A stretch of 64,000 nt of DNA from RPQJ01 sp963744735 (GTDB taxonomy: Bacteria; Pseudomonadota; Gammaproteobacteria; Steroidobacterales; Steroidobacteraceae), in contig CAVUVH010000034.1 of NCBI GenBank assembly GCA_963744735.1, positions 186,001 through 250,000 of the forward strand, written 5' to 3'. The position numbers were made by a program, and so were the translations under genes. Below, in pieces: positions 19,424-29,413 of the stretch. The notes under the pieces were generated by a model that was given only the letters and a program-made list of their open reading frames with translations, was not told the DNA's origin and did not search any database. Each line of letters opens with the position of its first letter. Within the stretch, counting starts at the first letter, position 1.

Positions 19424-19847
19424 TCAGGCGTGCAAGGTGCCGGCCTGCTCGTCCTTGCCGCCGAGCAGTTTCTGCACCTGCTTCAGGATCGCGATGTTGA
19501 CGTACGGCTTCTCGATGAAGTCGGTCGCGCCTTCGCGCATCGCTGCGACCGCGGTGGGCACGTCGGACTCGTCCGCCAGCAGGATCACCGGCACGTCGTT
19601 GCCATTGCTGCGCAGGCGGCGCAGCAGTTCCAGGCCGGACATGCCCGGCAGCAGCAGGTCGACGATCAGGCAGGCCGGCTGCCGCGCAGCGCCGCGACAG
19701 CAGGTAGGCCTCGGCACTCTCGTAGCCCATGACATCCACGCCGACCGGCAACAGCAGGGCCTTGAGTCCTGCGCGCGCGACCGGGTCCGAGTCGATGACA
19801 CCGACCACGGGCGGCGCCTCCGGCGCGGGGGCAATGGCTGGGGGCAT
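19424..19847 (-). CDS. Single-domain response regulator (receiver only), one frameshift
   Basis: About 141 residues consisting of one CheY/FixJ-like receiver: VVGVIDSD near the N-terminus, the phosphoacceptor Asp in CLIVDLLLPGMSG, and the conserved Lys in FIEKPYVNIAIL. No output domain follows. The frame is lost near 19683 within the alpha2/beta3 region, and one extra base repairs it. The ATG at 19847 gives a compact protein. An in-frame ATG at 19955 would add 36 residues without similarity to the family. It lies downstream of fixJ on the same strand, so it may act in the same phosphorelay, for example as phosphate sink or alternative receiver. Confidence 0.75.
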
Positions 19848-20012
19848 GGGGGACGGCACGACCACGGGACCCGGGCAACTCACGATGAGCCGCGAACGGG
19901 GTCGGAGGTAACAGGCTGCACTGCGGGTAGGAGTCGCATGAGGTGCAGTTTTCATGCGCGCACCGCCCGCGGCAATTGCGGATTTATACGTAAACGTGAT
20001 TGATTCGCAGCC

Positions 20013-20027
20013 GCACTGCTGCAGTGC
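20013..20027. promoter_or_regulatory. 15-bp palindrome between fixJ and the receiver gene
   Basis: GCACTGC-T-GCAGTGC is a perfect 7-bp inverted repeat around one base. It sits 10 bases past the fixJ stop codon and upstream of AT-rich promoter-like DNA (TTTACG, TATAAA on the minus strand). There is no T run in the right place for a terminator, so an operator is more likely. The binding protein is unknown. Confidence 0.35.
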
Positions 20028-20036
20028 AAAACGACG

Positions 20037-20666
20037 CTACTCTTCGGTGCGCTCGACTTCCAGCACCATCCGCACCAGGTGCGCCAGCGAGTGCGCTTCC
20101 ATTTTTTCCATGACGCGCGCGCGGTGGATTTCCACGGTGCGCTGGCTCAGGTTGAGGTCGCCGGCGATCACCTTGTTGGCCTTGCCCGCGACGACCAGGT
20201 CCAGCACTTCCTTTTCGCGCGGCGTCAGCGACTCGAGCCGCTTCCTGATCATGTTGCGCTCGGCGAGCATGCGGCGGCTGCCGGCGTCCTTCTCCAGCGC
20301 CTGGTTGATGCGGTCGAGCAGGTCCTGGTCGCGGAACGGCTTCTGGATGAAGTCGACGGCACCGGCCTGCATCGCCTCGACGGCCATCGGCACGTCGCCG
20401 TGCCCGGTGATGAAGATGATCGGCAGGATCGAATGACGCTCGTTGAGCTTGACCTGCAGCTCGAGCCCGCTCATGCCGGGCATGCGGATGTCGAGCACGA
20501 GGCAGCCCGGGCGGTCGTCGCGGTCGGCGTCAAGGAACTCCTGCCCGGACTCGAAGACTTCCACCGGCAACCCGACCGACTTCAGCAGCATGCGCAGCGA
20601 ATCGCGCACCGCCGCGTCGTCGTCCACCACGAATACCGTGGGTTTGATTTCCTTGTGCAATGCCAA
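20037..20666 (-). CDS. fixJ: FixJ-type response regulator (receiver + LuxR HTH)
   Basis: Transcription regulator of 209 residues. The receiver has VFVVDDDAAVR, the phosphoacceptor Asp at about 59 in LVLDIRMPGMSG, the switch Thr in FITGHGDVPMA and the Lys in FIQKPF. The output is a LuxR-type helix-turn-helix (LTPREKEVLDLVVAGKANK, LSQRTVEIHRARVMEKM) very close to FixJ and also TodT/StyR-type regulators. It begins with TTG directly after the TAG of the kinase gene, a tight pair. In rhizobia FixJ activates microaerobic genes including those for cbb3 oxidase. Here the cco operon lies about 3 kb away, which fits that role. Confidence 0.85.
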   Translation of the reverse strand: MALHKEIKPTVFVVDDDAAVRDSLRMLLKSVGLPVEVFESGQEFLDADRDDRPGCLVLDIRMPGMSGLELQVKLNERHSILPIIFITGHGDVPMAVEAMQAGAVDFIQKPFRDQDLLDRINQALEKDAGSRRMLAERNMIRKRLESLTPREKEVLDLVVAGKANKVIAGDLNLSQRTVEIHRARVMEKMEAHSLAHLVRMVLEVERTEE

Positions 20667-22233
20667 CTACTCCCCAGTGGATGCCGGTGAGGCCGGCAGC
20701 GTGAAATGGAAGCGCGCCCCGGACCCATCATTGGGAGTGTGCCACAGGCGTCCGCCGTGGGCGCGCACGATCGAGCGGCTGATGGCGAGCCCGAGGCCCG
20801 TGCCGCCGGATTTCGTCGTGAAAAACGGGTTGAACAGGTGCTCGGCCGCTTCCGGTGCGAGACCGCTGCCGCGGTCCGCGACGGTGATCTCCACCTCGCC
20901 CTCCGGCTGCAGCCGCGTCGACAGCAGCACTTCGCGCTGTGACTGGGGCGCGTCCGCCATGGCGTCGATCGCGTTGCGCACCAGGTTCAGCACCACCTGC
21001 TGCAGCTGGATCGGGTCGGCGTAGACCAGCGGCAGGTCGGGCTCGCTCCTCGACGCGCAGGTGGATGTTGTGCAGGCGCGCGTCGGTGTCGGCCAGCGTG
21101 CGCAGGTCGTCGAGCAGGCGGTTGCAGTCGACCGGCTCGCGCTTCACCTCGCGGTTCTTGACGAAATTGCGCAGGCGGCGGATCACTTCGCCGGCGCGGA
21201 GCGCCTGCGCATTGATCTGCGCGAGCGCCTCGAGCACGTCGCTGTCGTCGCGGCTCGGCGAGCGCACGAAGCGCTGGCAGGCCTGCGCATAGGTGGCGAT
21301 GGCCGCCAGCGGCTGGTTGATCTCGTGCGCCAGGCCCGCGGCCATCTCGCCCATGGTCGACAGCCGGGCGAAATGCGTGAGCCGTTCCTGCAGTTGCCGC
21401 GCCTCGTCCTCGGTCTGGCGGCGGTCCGTGATGTCATGGATCGTGCCCACGTGCTTCAACGGCGCGCCGTGCGCGTCGCGCGTGAGCTGCGCGATGTGGT
21501 GCAGGTGGCGCAGCGTGCCGTCCTGCAGCACGACGCGATATTCGACGTCGAAGGTGCCCGCCGGCAAATCGAGTTCGGCGATGGCGCGCTCGAGCTTCTC
21601 GCGGTCGGCGGGGTGCACCCAGCGTTCGAGCAGCAGGCTGAACGAGGCACTGCCGTGGGCCAGGTCGACCCCGAGGATGCGGCAGAGCTGCGGCGAGTAG
21701 TAATCCGGCTCGGAACCGTCCAGGTGGACGACGTAGTTGCCGAGGTTGGCGAGTTCCTGCGCCAGCCGCAGCTCCGCCTCGCTGCGGCGCAGGCGCTCCT
21801 CGGCCAGCTTGCGCAGCGAGATGTCGCGGATGAAGCCGATGAACCGGCGCGGCACCGCGCCCTGCACTTCGCCGACGGCGAGTTCGCAGGGAAAAATGGA
21901 ACCGTCCTTGCGCCGCGCCCGGACCTCGCGCCCGATGCCGATGATGCGGGCCTCGCCCGTGGCCTGGTAGCGGTCCATGTAGCGGTCGTGCTCGCCGTGA
22001 TACGGCTCCGGCATCAGCACGTGGACGTTCTGCCCGAGAATCTCGCCCTGCTCGTAGCCGAAGATGCGCTCCGCGGCGAGGCTGAACTGCTCGATCCGCC
22101 CGCCGTGGTCGATGACGATGATCGCGTCGACCGCCGCATCGAGCAGCGAACGGAACTCCAGTCCGGCGGAGGCGGCCGGCTGCGGCTCGCTGCCGGGTCT
22201 GGCGGCCGGTTCTTGCGCGTGGACGTCAGGCAA
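20667..22233 (-). CDS. fixL: FixL-like oxygen-sensing PAS histidine kinase, one frameshift
   Basis: Soluble kinase of about 521 residues. The first PAS (DAIIVIDHGGRIEQFSLAAE, then GQNVHVLMPEPY, EHDRYMDRYQATGEARIIG) aligns with the heme PAS of FixL. His in EHDRY corresponds to the heme ligand RHDSY of Bradyrhizobium FixL, and the IGIGR Arg is kept. A second PAS follows, then HisKA (MGEMAAGLAHEINQPLAA, phospho-His in AHEI) and HATPase (NLVRNAIDAM, DRGSGL, GGTGLGL). The frame breaks near 21045, and one surplus base repairs it. The start is uncertain: a TTG at 22233 is proposed because the frame further upstream crosses the divergent hsp20 gene. The stop abuts fixJ. Confidence 0.8.
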
Positions 22234-22258
22234 TTTGGCGGTGGTGCTGGACGAAAGT

Positions 22259-22270
22259 GCGAATCCTAAA
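22259..22270 (-). promoter_or_regulatory. TTTAGGATTCGC box upstream of fixL
   Basis: The minus strand carries TTTAGGATTCGC 26 bases upstream of the proposed fixL start. The identical 12-mer occurs on the same strand upstream of ccoN (31520-31531). TAGGAT could serve as a -10 element, or the box may be a regulator site. I saw no other full copy in the window. The function is inferred from position only. Confidence 0.4.
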
Positions 22271-22429
22271 AGAATGCGCGCCGCTGGACTAGGTATTGCT
22301 GGAAATCGTGCTAGGCAACGCTGCGAATCGCGGCCGTCCCGCCCGCGGCCCACAATGAGCTTGCGGTCGGCAGGCGGGCCTGCCGGTCGCGTCGCTGCTC
22401 TGGCCCAGGGACTACCCGAGGAGGGCGCC

Positions 22430-22870
22430 ATGAGATTGATGCGTTGGGAACCGTTCCGTGAAATGGACGATCTGCTGCAGGGCTTCGGCCCCCTGTTCGG
22501 CCGCGTGCCGGCGCTGGCACGGACCGCCGAGGGCGTGACGGAGTTCATGCCGGCCGCCGACATCGTCGAGCGGGAGAAGGAATACCTGATCAAGGTCGAC
22601 CTGCCGGACGTGCGCAAGGAAGACGTGAAGGTCCTGTTCGATGACGGCGTGCTCACCATTCGCGGCGAGCGCAAGGTCGAGAAGGAAATCAAGGGCGAGA
22701 AGATGCATCGCACCGAGCGCTTCTACGGCACGTTCGAGCGCAGCTTCGCGCTGCCTGACGACGTCGATGCCAAGGGCATCCATGCCGAGTCGAAGGACGG
22801 TGTGCTGCTGGTCAGCCTGCCGCGGATCGCCGTCGAAAAGCGGCGTCCGCTCGCAATCACGATCCAGTGA
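22430..22870 (+). CDS. Hsp20/alpha-crystallin small heat-shock protein
   Basis: ATP-independent holdase of 146 residues. N-terminal arm MRLMRWEPFREMDDLLQGF, then an alpha-crystallin domain from about 40 to 135 (FMPAADIVEREKEYLIKVDLPDV, VLTIRGERKVEKEIKGEKMHRTERFYGTFERSFALP, GVLLVSLPR). It ends with a short extension containing AITIQ, an I-x-I-type anchoring motif used for oligomer assembly. GAGGAGGG lies just upstream of the ATG as a strong ribosome-binding site. It is divergent from fixL and convergent with the TauE-type gene. Nothing in the sequence tells whether it is heat- or oxygen-regulated. Confidence 0.92.
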   Translation: MRLMRWEPFREMDDLLQGFGPLFGRVPALARTAEGVTEFMPAADIVEREKEYLIKVDLPDVRKEDVKVLFDDGVLTIRGERKVEKEIKGEKMHRTERFYGTFERSFALPDDVDAKGIHAESKDGVLLVSLPRIAVEKRRPLAITIQ

Positions 22871-22907
22871 GCGGCTGAACCGGCGCGGGGCGGGCGGCCT
22901 GCGCGGC

Positions 22908-22926
22908 GGTGACCTGGACGGTCACC
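22908..22926. terminator. Possible bidirectional hairpin between hsp20 and the TauE-type gene
   Basis: GGTGACC, a 5-base loop, and GGTCACC form a perfect 7-bp stem between convergent gene ends (stops at 22870 and 22953). No T run follows on either strand, so any termination would be weak or Rho-assisted. Confidence 0.3.
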
Positions 22927-22952
22927 GTGGCCGCGGCGCCTGCCCCGGTTTC

Positions 22953-23756
22953 TCATTGCGGGTGCTGGTGGTGCGCGTGCGGGTCGTCGGGCGCAGGCTC
23001 CGGCTGCGCGGCGCCCGGTGCCGCCATCGAGTGGCCGGCGTGTCCGCCGCGGGCCAGCGCGTGGTACAGCGCGTTGCCGGCCGTCCAGGCGCCAAAGGCC
23101 ACCAGCAGCACTCCGGCGACCGTGCGCAGGCTGGCCCTGGTCGCCAGCGCGCGCGCGGCGCGCTCGAAGGCGACGGTGGCAGTCACCATCGCCGGCAGCG
23201 TTCCCACGCCAAAGGCCGCCATCACCAGTGCGCCCGAGCTGGCGCTGGCCGTCGTCGCGGCCAGCAGCAGCATCGAGTACGACAGGCCGCAGGGCAGCCA
23301 GCCCCACGCCAGTCCCAGGCCGAGCGCGCCGGCCACGCCCGGGCGGCGGGCGCTGCGACCCGCGCCGGGCAGCAATCGGCGCCAGAGGCCCGCGCCGGCG
23401 GCTTCCAGCGGATCGAGCAGGCGCCAGCCGAACAACAGCCGGCCGGCCGCCGCGATCATGATCGCGCCGGCCAGCACGCGGAAAGCGATCGACAGTGGCG
23501 CGACATTGACCGTCTGCAGCAGCGCGCCCCCGAGCAGGCCGGCCAGCGCGCCCGCCACGGTGTAGCTCGCGACGCGCGCCACGTTATAGGCCAGCGCCAG
23601 CACCAGGCGTGATGACGTGCTCGCCTGCGGGCCGCCGTCGCGCAGCGCGAGCGCCCCGGCGATGCCGCCGCACATTGCCAGGCAGTGGCCGCTGCCGGCC
23701 AGGCCTGCCACCAGTGCGGCCGCAGGGCTCAGTGCGTTCATGTCGATGCCGTTCAT
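22953..23756 (-). CDS. TauE/SafE-like (UreH_2) membrane protein of the cco cluster
   Basis: Integral membrane protein of 267 residues with about six helices. The signature GLAGSGHCLAMCGGIAGAL near the N-terminus is typical of the sulfite exporter TauE/UreH-type proteins found beside ccoS in Gammaproteobacteria. A conserved GWLPCGLSYSMLLLAA lies mid-protein. The C-terminus is His-rich (HAGHSM, DPHAHHQHPQ), which suggests metal binding. It closes the cbb3 operon, 27 bases after ccoS, so a role in copper handling or oxidase assembly is plausible but unproven. MNALSP, five codons later, is an alternative start. Confidence 0.8.
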   Translation of the reverse strand: MNGIDMNALSPAAALVAGLAGSGHCLAMCGGIAGALALRDGGPQASTSSRLVLALAYNVARVASYTVAGALAGLLGGALLQTVNVAPLSIAFRVLAGAIMIAAAGRLLFGWRLLDPLEAAGAGLWRRLLPGAGRSARRPGVAGALGLGLAWGWLPCGLSYSMLLLAATTASASSGALVMAAFGVGTLPAMVTATVAFERAARALATRASLRTVAGVLLVAFGAWTAGNALYHALARGGHAGHSMAAPGAAQPEPAPDDPHAHHQHPQ

Positions 23757-23783
23757 GTCGGATTGTCCTTGTCGTCAGGGGCG

Positions 23784-23963
23784 TCACGCCCCGCTGCGGC
23801 CGGAGTGCCGGCCTTGTTCCTGCCCGCGCTCATCGTCGAGGACGGACCAGCCCGGGCTGTCGAGGTCGTCGAACTGGCCGCTGCCCACCGCCCAGAAGAA
23901 CGCCCACAGCCCCGCCGCGACCAGCACCAGGCCCAGGGGCACCATCAGGTACAGGATTTCCAT
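23784..23963 (-). CDS. ccoS: Cbb3 oxidase maturation protein CcoS
   Basis: Small single-helix protein of 59 residues: MEILYLMVPLGLVLVAAGLW followed by FFWAVGSGQFDDLDSPGW, the typical CcoS/FixS sequence. It is needed for cofactor (heme/copper) insertion into cbb3 oxidase. Its ATG shares a base with the TGA of ccoI (TGATG), so the two are translationally coupled. Confidence 0.92.
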   Translation of the reverse strand: MEILYLMVPLGLVLVAAGLWAFFWAVGSGQFDDLDSPGWSVLDDERGQEQGRHSGRSGA

Positions 23964-26431
23964 CAGGAGGCTCCCGCCGGGCGCGGATCGGTGAATCGCG
24001 GCGCCCGCGCGTGGCGCGGACCGCGGGCCACGCGCATGGCGTTGAGCACCACCAGCACGGAGCTGAGCGACATGCCGATCGCGGCCAGCCAGGCGGGCAC
24101 GAAGCCCAGTGCGGCGAGCGGCAACGCGGCGAGATTGTAGGCAATCGACCAGGCCAGGTTCTGCCGCACGATGCCCTGCGCGCGGCGCGCCAGCTGCACG
24201 ACCTCGGGCAACTGGTCGAGCGAGTCGCGCACCAGGATCAGGTCGGCGCTGGTCTGCGCCAGGGCCGAGCCGCGGCCCATGGCGATCGCCACGTCCGCGC
24301 CACGCAGCAACGGCGCGTCGTTGATGCCGTCACCGATCGCGATCACGACCTTGCCCTCTGCCTGCAGCGCCTGCAGCCGCGCAACCTTGTCCTGCGGCGC
24401 CAGCCGCGAACCATGGACCGCGATGCCGCTGCGGCTCGCGATGCGGGCAACCGCGGCTTCGTCGTCGCCGCTGACGATGGCCGACGCCAGTCCCAGCTCC
24501 GCCAGCCGCTGCACGCAGGCGGCCGCTTCGGCGCGCACCGGATCGGTGAGCCGAAAGGCCGCGACCAGGCCCGCCCGGTCGCCAAGGTAGACCCAGCTGC
24601 CCTCGGCCTCCGGCCCGCTCCCAGGCGCGAGCCCGGATGCGAGTCCGCGTGCAAACTCCTGCGTGCCGATGCGCAGTCGCCGTCCTGCAATCGTGCCTTC
24701 GATGCCGGCGCCGGCGGTCACGACGACGTCGGTCGCCTGCGCCGGGGCAGCGGGCGCGCCGTCGAATGCGCGTGCGATGGGATGCTCCGACATGCGCTCG
24801 AGCGCCCCCGCCAGGGAAAGGCATGCGGCCTCGTCTTCGTCACGCAGCGGGCGAATCTCCTCGACGCGCACCAGCCCGCGCGTCAGCGTGCCGGTCTTGT
24901 CCCACAGCACGTGCGAGGCCTTGGCCAGCGCCTCGAACGCGTCGGAATGCGCGACCAGCACGCCACGTCGCGCGAGGTCGGCCGTGGCTGCGGCGAGCAC
25001 CGCAGGGGTGGCGAGCGACAGCGCGCAGGGACAGGTCACGACCAGCACGGCAATCGTGGCGGGCAGGGCCTGCGCCGGATCGACGAACCACCAGGCCGCG
25101 AACACGATGGCCGCACCCAGCAGGATCCGGCTCAGGAACCAGGCGGCGGCGCGATCGGCGGCCTTGGCCAGCCGCGGCCGCTCGGCCTGCGCGCGCTCGA
25201 GCAGCGCGACGATGCCGGCAAGCACCGTGGCACCGGCGACCGCCGTCACGCGCACGCGCAGCGGCGCGCCGAGGTTCTGCGTGCCGGCATGCACGGGCGA
25301 ACCGGCCAGCTTGACGATGGCCGTCGACTCGCCGGTCAGCATCGACTCATCGACGCGCCCGTCCGCGCCCTCGATCACGGTGCCGTCCGCCGCAAACACT
25401 TCGCCCGTGCGCACCAGCAGCTCGTCACCCGGGTTCAGCTCGACGACCTGCACGTCTGCGGCCTCGCCGTCGCGGACACGCCGTGCCGTCACCGGTGCCA
25501 GCCGTGCGAGCGCGTCGGCGACGCTGCCGGCGCGGTGCCGCGCGATCATCTCGACGTAACGGCCGAGCGAGAGGAAGAAGACGAACATCGTCACCGAATC
25601 GAAATAGACCTCGCCCTGGCCGGTCAGCGCGCTCCAGACACTGGCCACGAAGGCGATCAGGATGCCGAGCGTGACCGGCACGTCCATGCTGACGCTGCGT
25701 GCCTGCAGCGCGCGCCACGCCCCTTCGTAGAAAGGCCAGCCCGAGTAGAGCGCCACCGGGATCGAGACCAGCATGCTGACCAGCCGGAAGAACTCGCGCA
25801 TCCCGGCTTCCATGCCGGACGACTGCGCCACGTACAGCGGCAGCGCGAACATCATCACCTGCATCATGCCGAAGCCCGCCACGGCCAGCCGCTTGAGGGC
25901 CGTCCGCCGCTCGAGCATGGCCAGCTGTTCGGCCGGCTCCCCCGCCAGCGGATGCGGCCGCAGGCCGACGTGCTCGAGGATGCGCAGCAGGTCGCCCAGC
26001 TGCACGCGGGCCGGGTCCCACACCAGGCGCGCGCGCGCCGTCGCCGGGTTGACGCTGACATCGAGCACGCCGGGCTGCCGCTGCAGCGCCTTGTCGGCGA
26101 GCCAGCTGCAGGCGGCACAGCGCAGGCCCTCGAGCAGGATCGTGATGGAGCGCGCACCGCCGGCTTCGGCGCGCGTCAGCCGTGTGACGAGGTCCGGGCG
26201 GTCGTAGGCCGACCAGCGGTCGGGGCGCGGCGGTTCGTCCGCACGGACGCTGTTCTGGTCACGGTAACGGTAATAGTCGTCGAGCCCCGCGCCGACGATG
26301 AACTCGGCGACCGCCTTGCAGCCGTGACAGCAGACCGGTTCGGCGCGTGCCTCGATGCGGGCGTAAAGACGCAGGCCGGCAGGAATGGGCTCGCCGCAAT
26401 GAAAGCAAGCTGAGCCCGCGGCAGGAGTCAT
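23963..26431 (-). CDS. ccoI: Copper-translocating P-type ATPase CcoI/FixI
   Basis: P1B-type ATPase of 822 residues in the inner membrane that supplies copper for cbb3 oxidase. An N-terminal Cys cluster (CFHCGEPIPAG, CCHGCKAV) precedes a heavy-metal domain with CAAC (RCAACSWLADKAL). Further landmarks are eight predicted helices, the ion-pathway motif CPCALSLATP, the phosphorylation site DKTGTLT, the HP motif (SEHPIARAF) and the hinge GDGINDAPLL. ATG at 26431 overlaps the stop of the ccoH-like gene (ATGA). It is intact over its whole length. The long open frame on the opposite strand is a shadow. Confidence 0.95.
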   Translation of the reverse strand: MTPAAGSACFHCGEPIPAGLRLYARIEARAEPVCCHGCKAVAEFIVGAGLDDYYRYRDQNSVRADEPPRPDRWSAYDRPDLVTRLTRAEAGGARSITILLEGLRCAACSWLADKALQRQPGVLDVSVNPATARARLVWDPARVQLGDLLRILEHVGLRPHPLAGEPAEQLAMLERRTALKRLAVAGFGMMQVMMFALPLYVAQSSGMEAGMREFFRLVSMLVSIPVALYSGWPFYEGAWRALQARSVSMDVPVTLGILIAFVASVWSALTGQGEVYFDSVTMFVFFLSLGRYVEMIARHRAGSVADALARLAPVTARRVRDGEAADVQVVELNPGDELLVRTGEVFAADGTVIEGADGRVDESMLTGESTAIVKLAGSPVHAGTQNLGAPLRVRVTAVAGATVLAGIVALLERAQAERPRLAKAADRAAAWFLSRILLGAAIVFAAWWFVDPAQALPATIAVLVVTCPCALSLATPAVLAAATADLARRGVLVAHSDAFEALAKASHVLWDKTGTLTRGLVRVEEIRPLRDEDEAACLSLAGALERMSEHPIARAFDGAPAAPAQATDVVVTAGAGIEGTIAGRRLRIGTQEFARGLASGLAPGSGPEAEGSWVYLGDRAGLVAAFRLTDPVRAEAAACVQRLAELGLASAIVSGDDEAAVARIASRSGIAVHGSRLAPQDKVARLQALQAEGKVVIAIGDGINDAPLLRGADVAIAMGRGSALAQTSADLILVRDSLDQLPEVVQLARRAQGIVRQNLAWSIAYNLAALPLAALGFVPAWLAAIGMSLSSVLVVLNAMRVARGPRHARAPRFTDPRPAGAS

Positions 26432-26625
26432 GGCCGTCGCGGAGCGTCCTCGCCACAGACCATGGTCGCACCGTCCCGCACGCAGTCCTTGCGCACCAGC
26501 GTATCGGGATACGCAAGCGCCAGGTACAGGGTGACGAAGCCGCCGATGACCGCCGCCGCCGGCAGCAGGATCAGCAGCCACGGATAGAACTGGCGGTACC
26601 AGGGGCGGGCAGTCTCGGCGTTCAT
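26428..26625 (-). CDS. ccoH: Short FixH/CcoH-like membrane protein
   Basis: Protein of 65 residues with one membrane helix (WLLILLPAAAVIGGFVTLYLALAY) and a short periplasmic tail (PDTLVRKDCVRDGATMVCGED). Position between ccoG and ccoI and the WYRQFYPWLLI start match CcoH/FixH. Classical FixH is about 150 residues or more with a folded periplasmic domain. Here that domain is missing, leaving two Cys that could form a disulfide or bind metal. Symbol is assigned from context. It overlaps ccoI by four bases. Confidence 0.7.
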   Translation of the reverse strand: MNAETARPWYRQFYPWLLILLPAAAVIGGFVTLYLALAYPDTLVRKDCVRDGATMVCGEDAPRRP

Positions 26626-26638
26626 TGCTGCAAGCCTA

Positions 26639-28017
<1,379 letters not shown>

Positions 28018-28021
<4 letters not shown>

Positions 28022-28341
28022 TCGGGACTCCGGGTCCCGTCGTCAGTCCCCTCGTCTGCCGGTTCGGGATGCGCTGTCCGCACCAGGTAAAGCGTCATCA
28101 GGCTGGACAGTGCGGCAACCAGCCAGAAGAAGAAGAAACCGACGGCGTACCCCATCATGCGCGTCTGGAACGCGGGCGGCGGGTAGTCGTCGTTGCCGAC
28201 CAGCACGGGATCGATGAAGCCGAAGCAGACCATCGTCGCCACGCTCGCGACGAGAAACGACGGCCAGGCCACGATGGCCACGTCCTGTCCCAGGCGTGGC
28301 CAGCGCAGCTTGCCCGCGTACTCGTCAGGCGACTGCCGCAC
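28018..28341 (-). CDS. Small two-helix membrane protein in the cco operon, function unknown
   Basis: Reading frame of 107 codons squeezed between ccoP and ccoG, starting with GTG two bases after the ccoP stop and overlapping ccoG by four bases. Two hydrophobic helices are visible (DVAIVAWPSFLVASVATMVCFGF and MMGYAVGFFFFWLVAALSSLMTLYLV), separated by FIDPVLVGNDDYPPP. The tail is acidic (EPADEGTDDG). I recognise no named cco gene. Strict overlaps with both neighbours imply co-expression with the oxidase, so an assembly or accessory role is the natural inference. Confidence 0.75.
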
Positions 28342-28343
28342 GA

Positions 28344-29243
28344 CTAGCCGCCTGCGGCCAGCTTCGTCACGTAGGCCGCCAGCAGCTTGATGCGCTGTTC
28401 GCCGAGCTTGCCGTCCCACGCCGGCATCTGGCCGTTGCGGCCGTTGAGCAGCGTCGCCTTGATCGTGGCCGCATCGCCGCCGTACAGCCAGACGCCGTCG
28501 GTCAGGTTCGGCGCGCCGAGCAGCGGGTTGCCCCTGCCGTCGATGCCATGGCATGCGGCGCACACCTGTTCGAAGCGCAGCTTGCCGGCCGCCGCGAGGG
28601 TCGCGTCCGCCGGCTGGCCACTGAGCGCCTGCACGTAGGCCACCGCTTCATCCACGCCCGCCTCGCCGAGCACCTGGCCCCACGCCGGCATGGCCGCAAT
28701 GCGGCCCTGCGCGATCGTCGCGACGACGGAGTCCGCGTCGCTGCCCCATTGCCAGTCGGCATCGGCGAGGTTCGGGAAGCCCTTCGCGCCGCCGCCGTCC
28801 GAGCCGTGGCACTGCGCGCAGTTCTGCTGGAACAGGTTGTGCGCGGTGGACATCGCCTGCTCGTTGTTCACCAGCTCGGCGACGGGCAGGGCGGCGAGCG
28901 GCGCGAGCAGCTGCGCTGCCCTGGCCTCGACCGCATCCCTTTCCTGCGCGTACTGGCCCGACTGCGTCCAGCCCTTCATCCCGGCGAAGTTGCCGAGGCC
29001 CGGGAACAGCGCGAGGTACAGCACTCCGAACGCGATGGTGATGTAGAACAGCCACAGCCACCATTTCGGCAGCGGGTTGTTGTACTCGCGCAGGTCCTGG
29101 TCCCACACGTGGCCGGTGTCGGCGCCGCCGCCGATCTTCTCGTTGGCCGAGCGCGGCTTCGACGTCCAGCGCAGCAGCCAGAAGCAGGCCGCGATGTTCA
29201 GGATCGTCAGGATGATGACGAACAGGCTCCAACCAGTAGTCAT
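28344..29243 (-). CDS. ccoP: Cbb3 oxidase diheme subunit CcoP
   Basis: Protein of 299 residues with an N-terminal helix (LFVIILTILNIAACFWLL), a second helix (WLFYITIAFGVLYLALFPGLG) and two periplasmic cytochrome c domains with CxxCH motifs (CAQCHGSDGGG and CAACHGIDGRG). It passes electrons from soluble cytochrome c to CcoO and CcoN. The ATG overlaps the ccoQ stop as ATGA. Methionine ligands are expected in MPAWGQVLG and MPAWDGKLG. Confidence 0.95.
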   Translation of the reverse strand: MTTGWSLFVIILTILNIAACFWLLRWTSKPRSANEKIGGGADTGHVWDQDLREYNNPLPKWWLWLFYITIAFGVLYLALFPGLGNFAGMKGWTQSGQYAQERDAVEARAAQLLAPLAALPVAELVNNEQAMSTAHNLFQQNCAQCHGSDGGGAKGFPNLADADWQWGSDADSVVATIAQGRIAAMPAWGQVLGEAGVDEAVAYVQALSGQPADATLAAAGKLRFEQVCAACHGIDGRGNPLLGAPNLTDGVWLYGGDAATIKATLLNGRNGQMPAWDGKLGEQRIKLLAAYVTKLAAGG

Positions 29244-29410
29244 GGGGTCTTGCTCCCTTGGTCTTTTGCGGGCGGGTCTTCCTCGAGCGGCATGCGCGCC
29301 AGCTTGTCGAAGTCCGCCTTACGGCGACTGCTCCAGGCCCAGAACACCAGCGCCACGAACGCGATGAACAGCGCGAGCGTGATCAGTCCGCGTACGGTGC
29401 CGATGTCCAT
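29240..29410 (-). CDS. ccoQ: Cbb3 oxidase subunit CcoQ (FixQ)
   Basis: Single-helix protein of 56 residues: MDIGTVRGLITLALFIAFVA and VFWAWSSRRKADFDKLARMP are characteristic of CcoQ, which stabilises the oxidase complex. It begins three bases after the ccoO stop and overlaps ccoP by four bases. Confidence 0.92.
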   Translation of the reverse strand: MDIGTVRGLITLALFIAFVALVFWAWSSRRKADFDKLARMPLEEDPPAKDQGSKTP

Positions 29411-29413
29411 GCC

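Noticed and set aside
22234..22713. N-terminal extension of the fixL-like gene back to 22713
   Set aside because: The extension lies antisense to hsp20 and has no similarity to PAS proteins. The frame is open by chance.
23609..26413. Plus-strand open frame of over 900 codons opposite ccoI
   Set aside because: It is the antisense shadow of a high-GC gene. Its translation is Arg/Ala/His-rich without motifs, while the minus strand encodes every P-type ATPase landmark.
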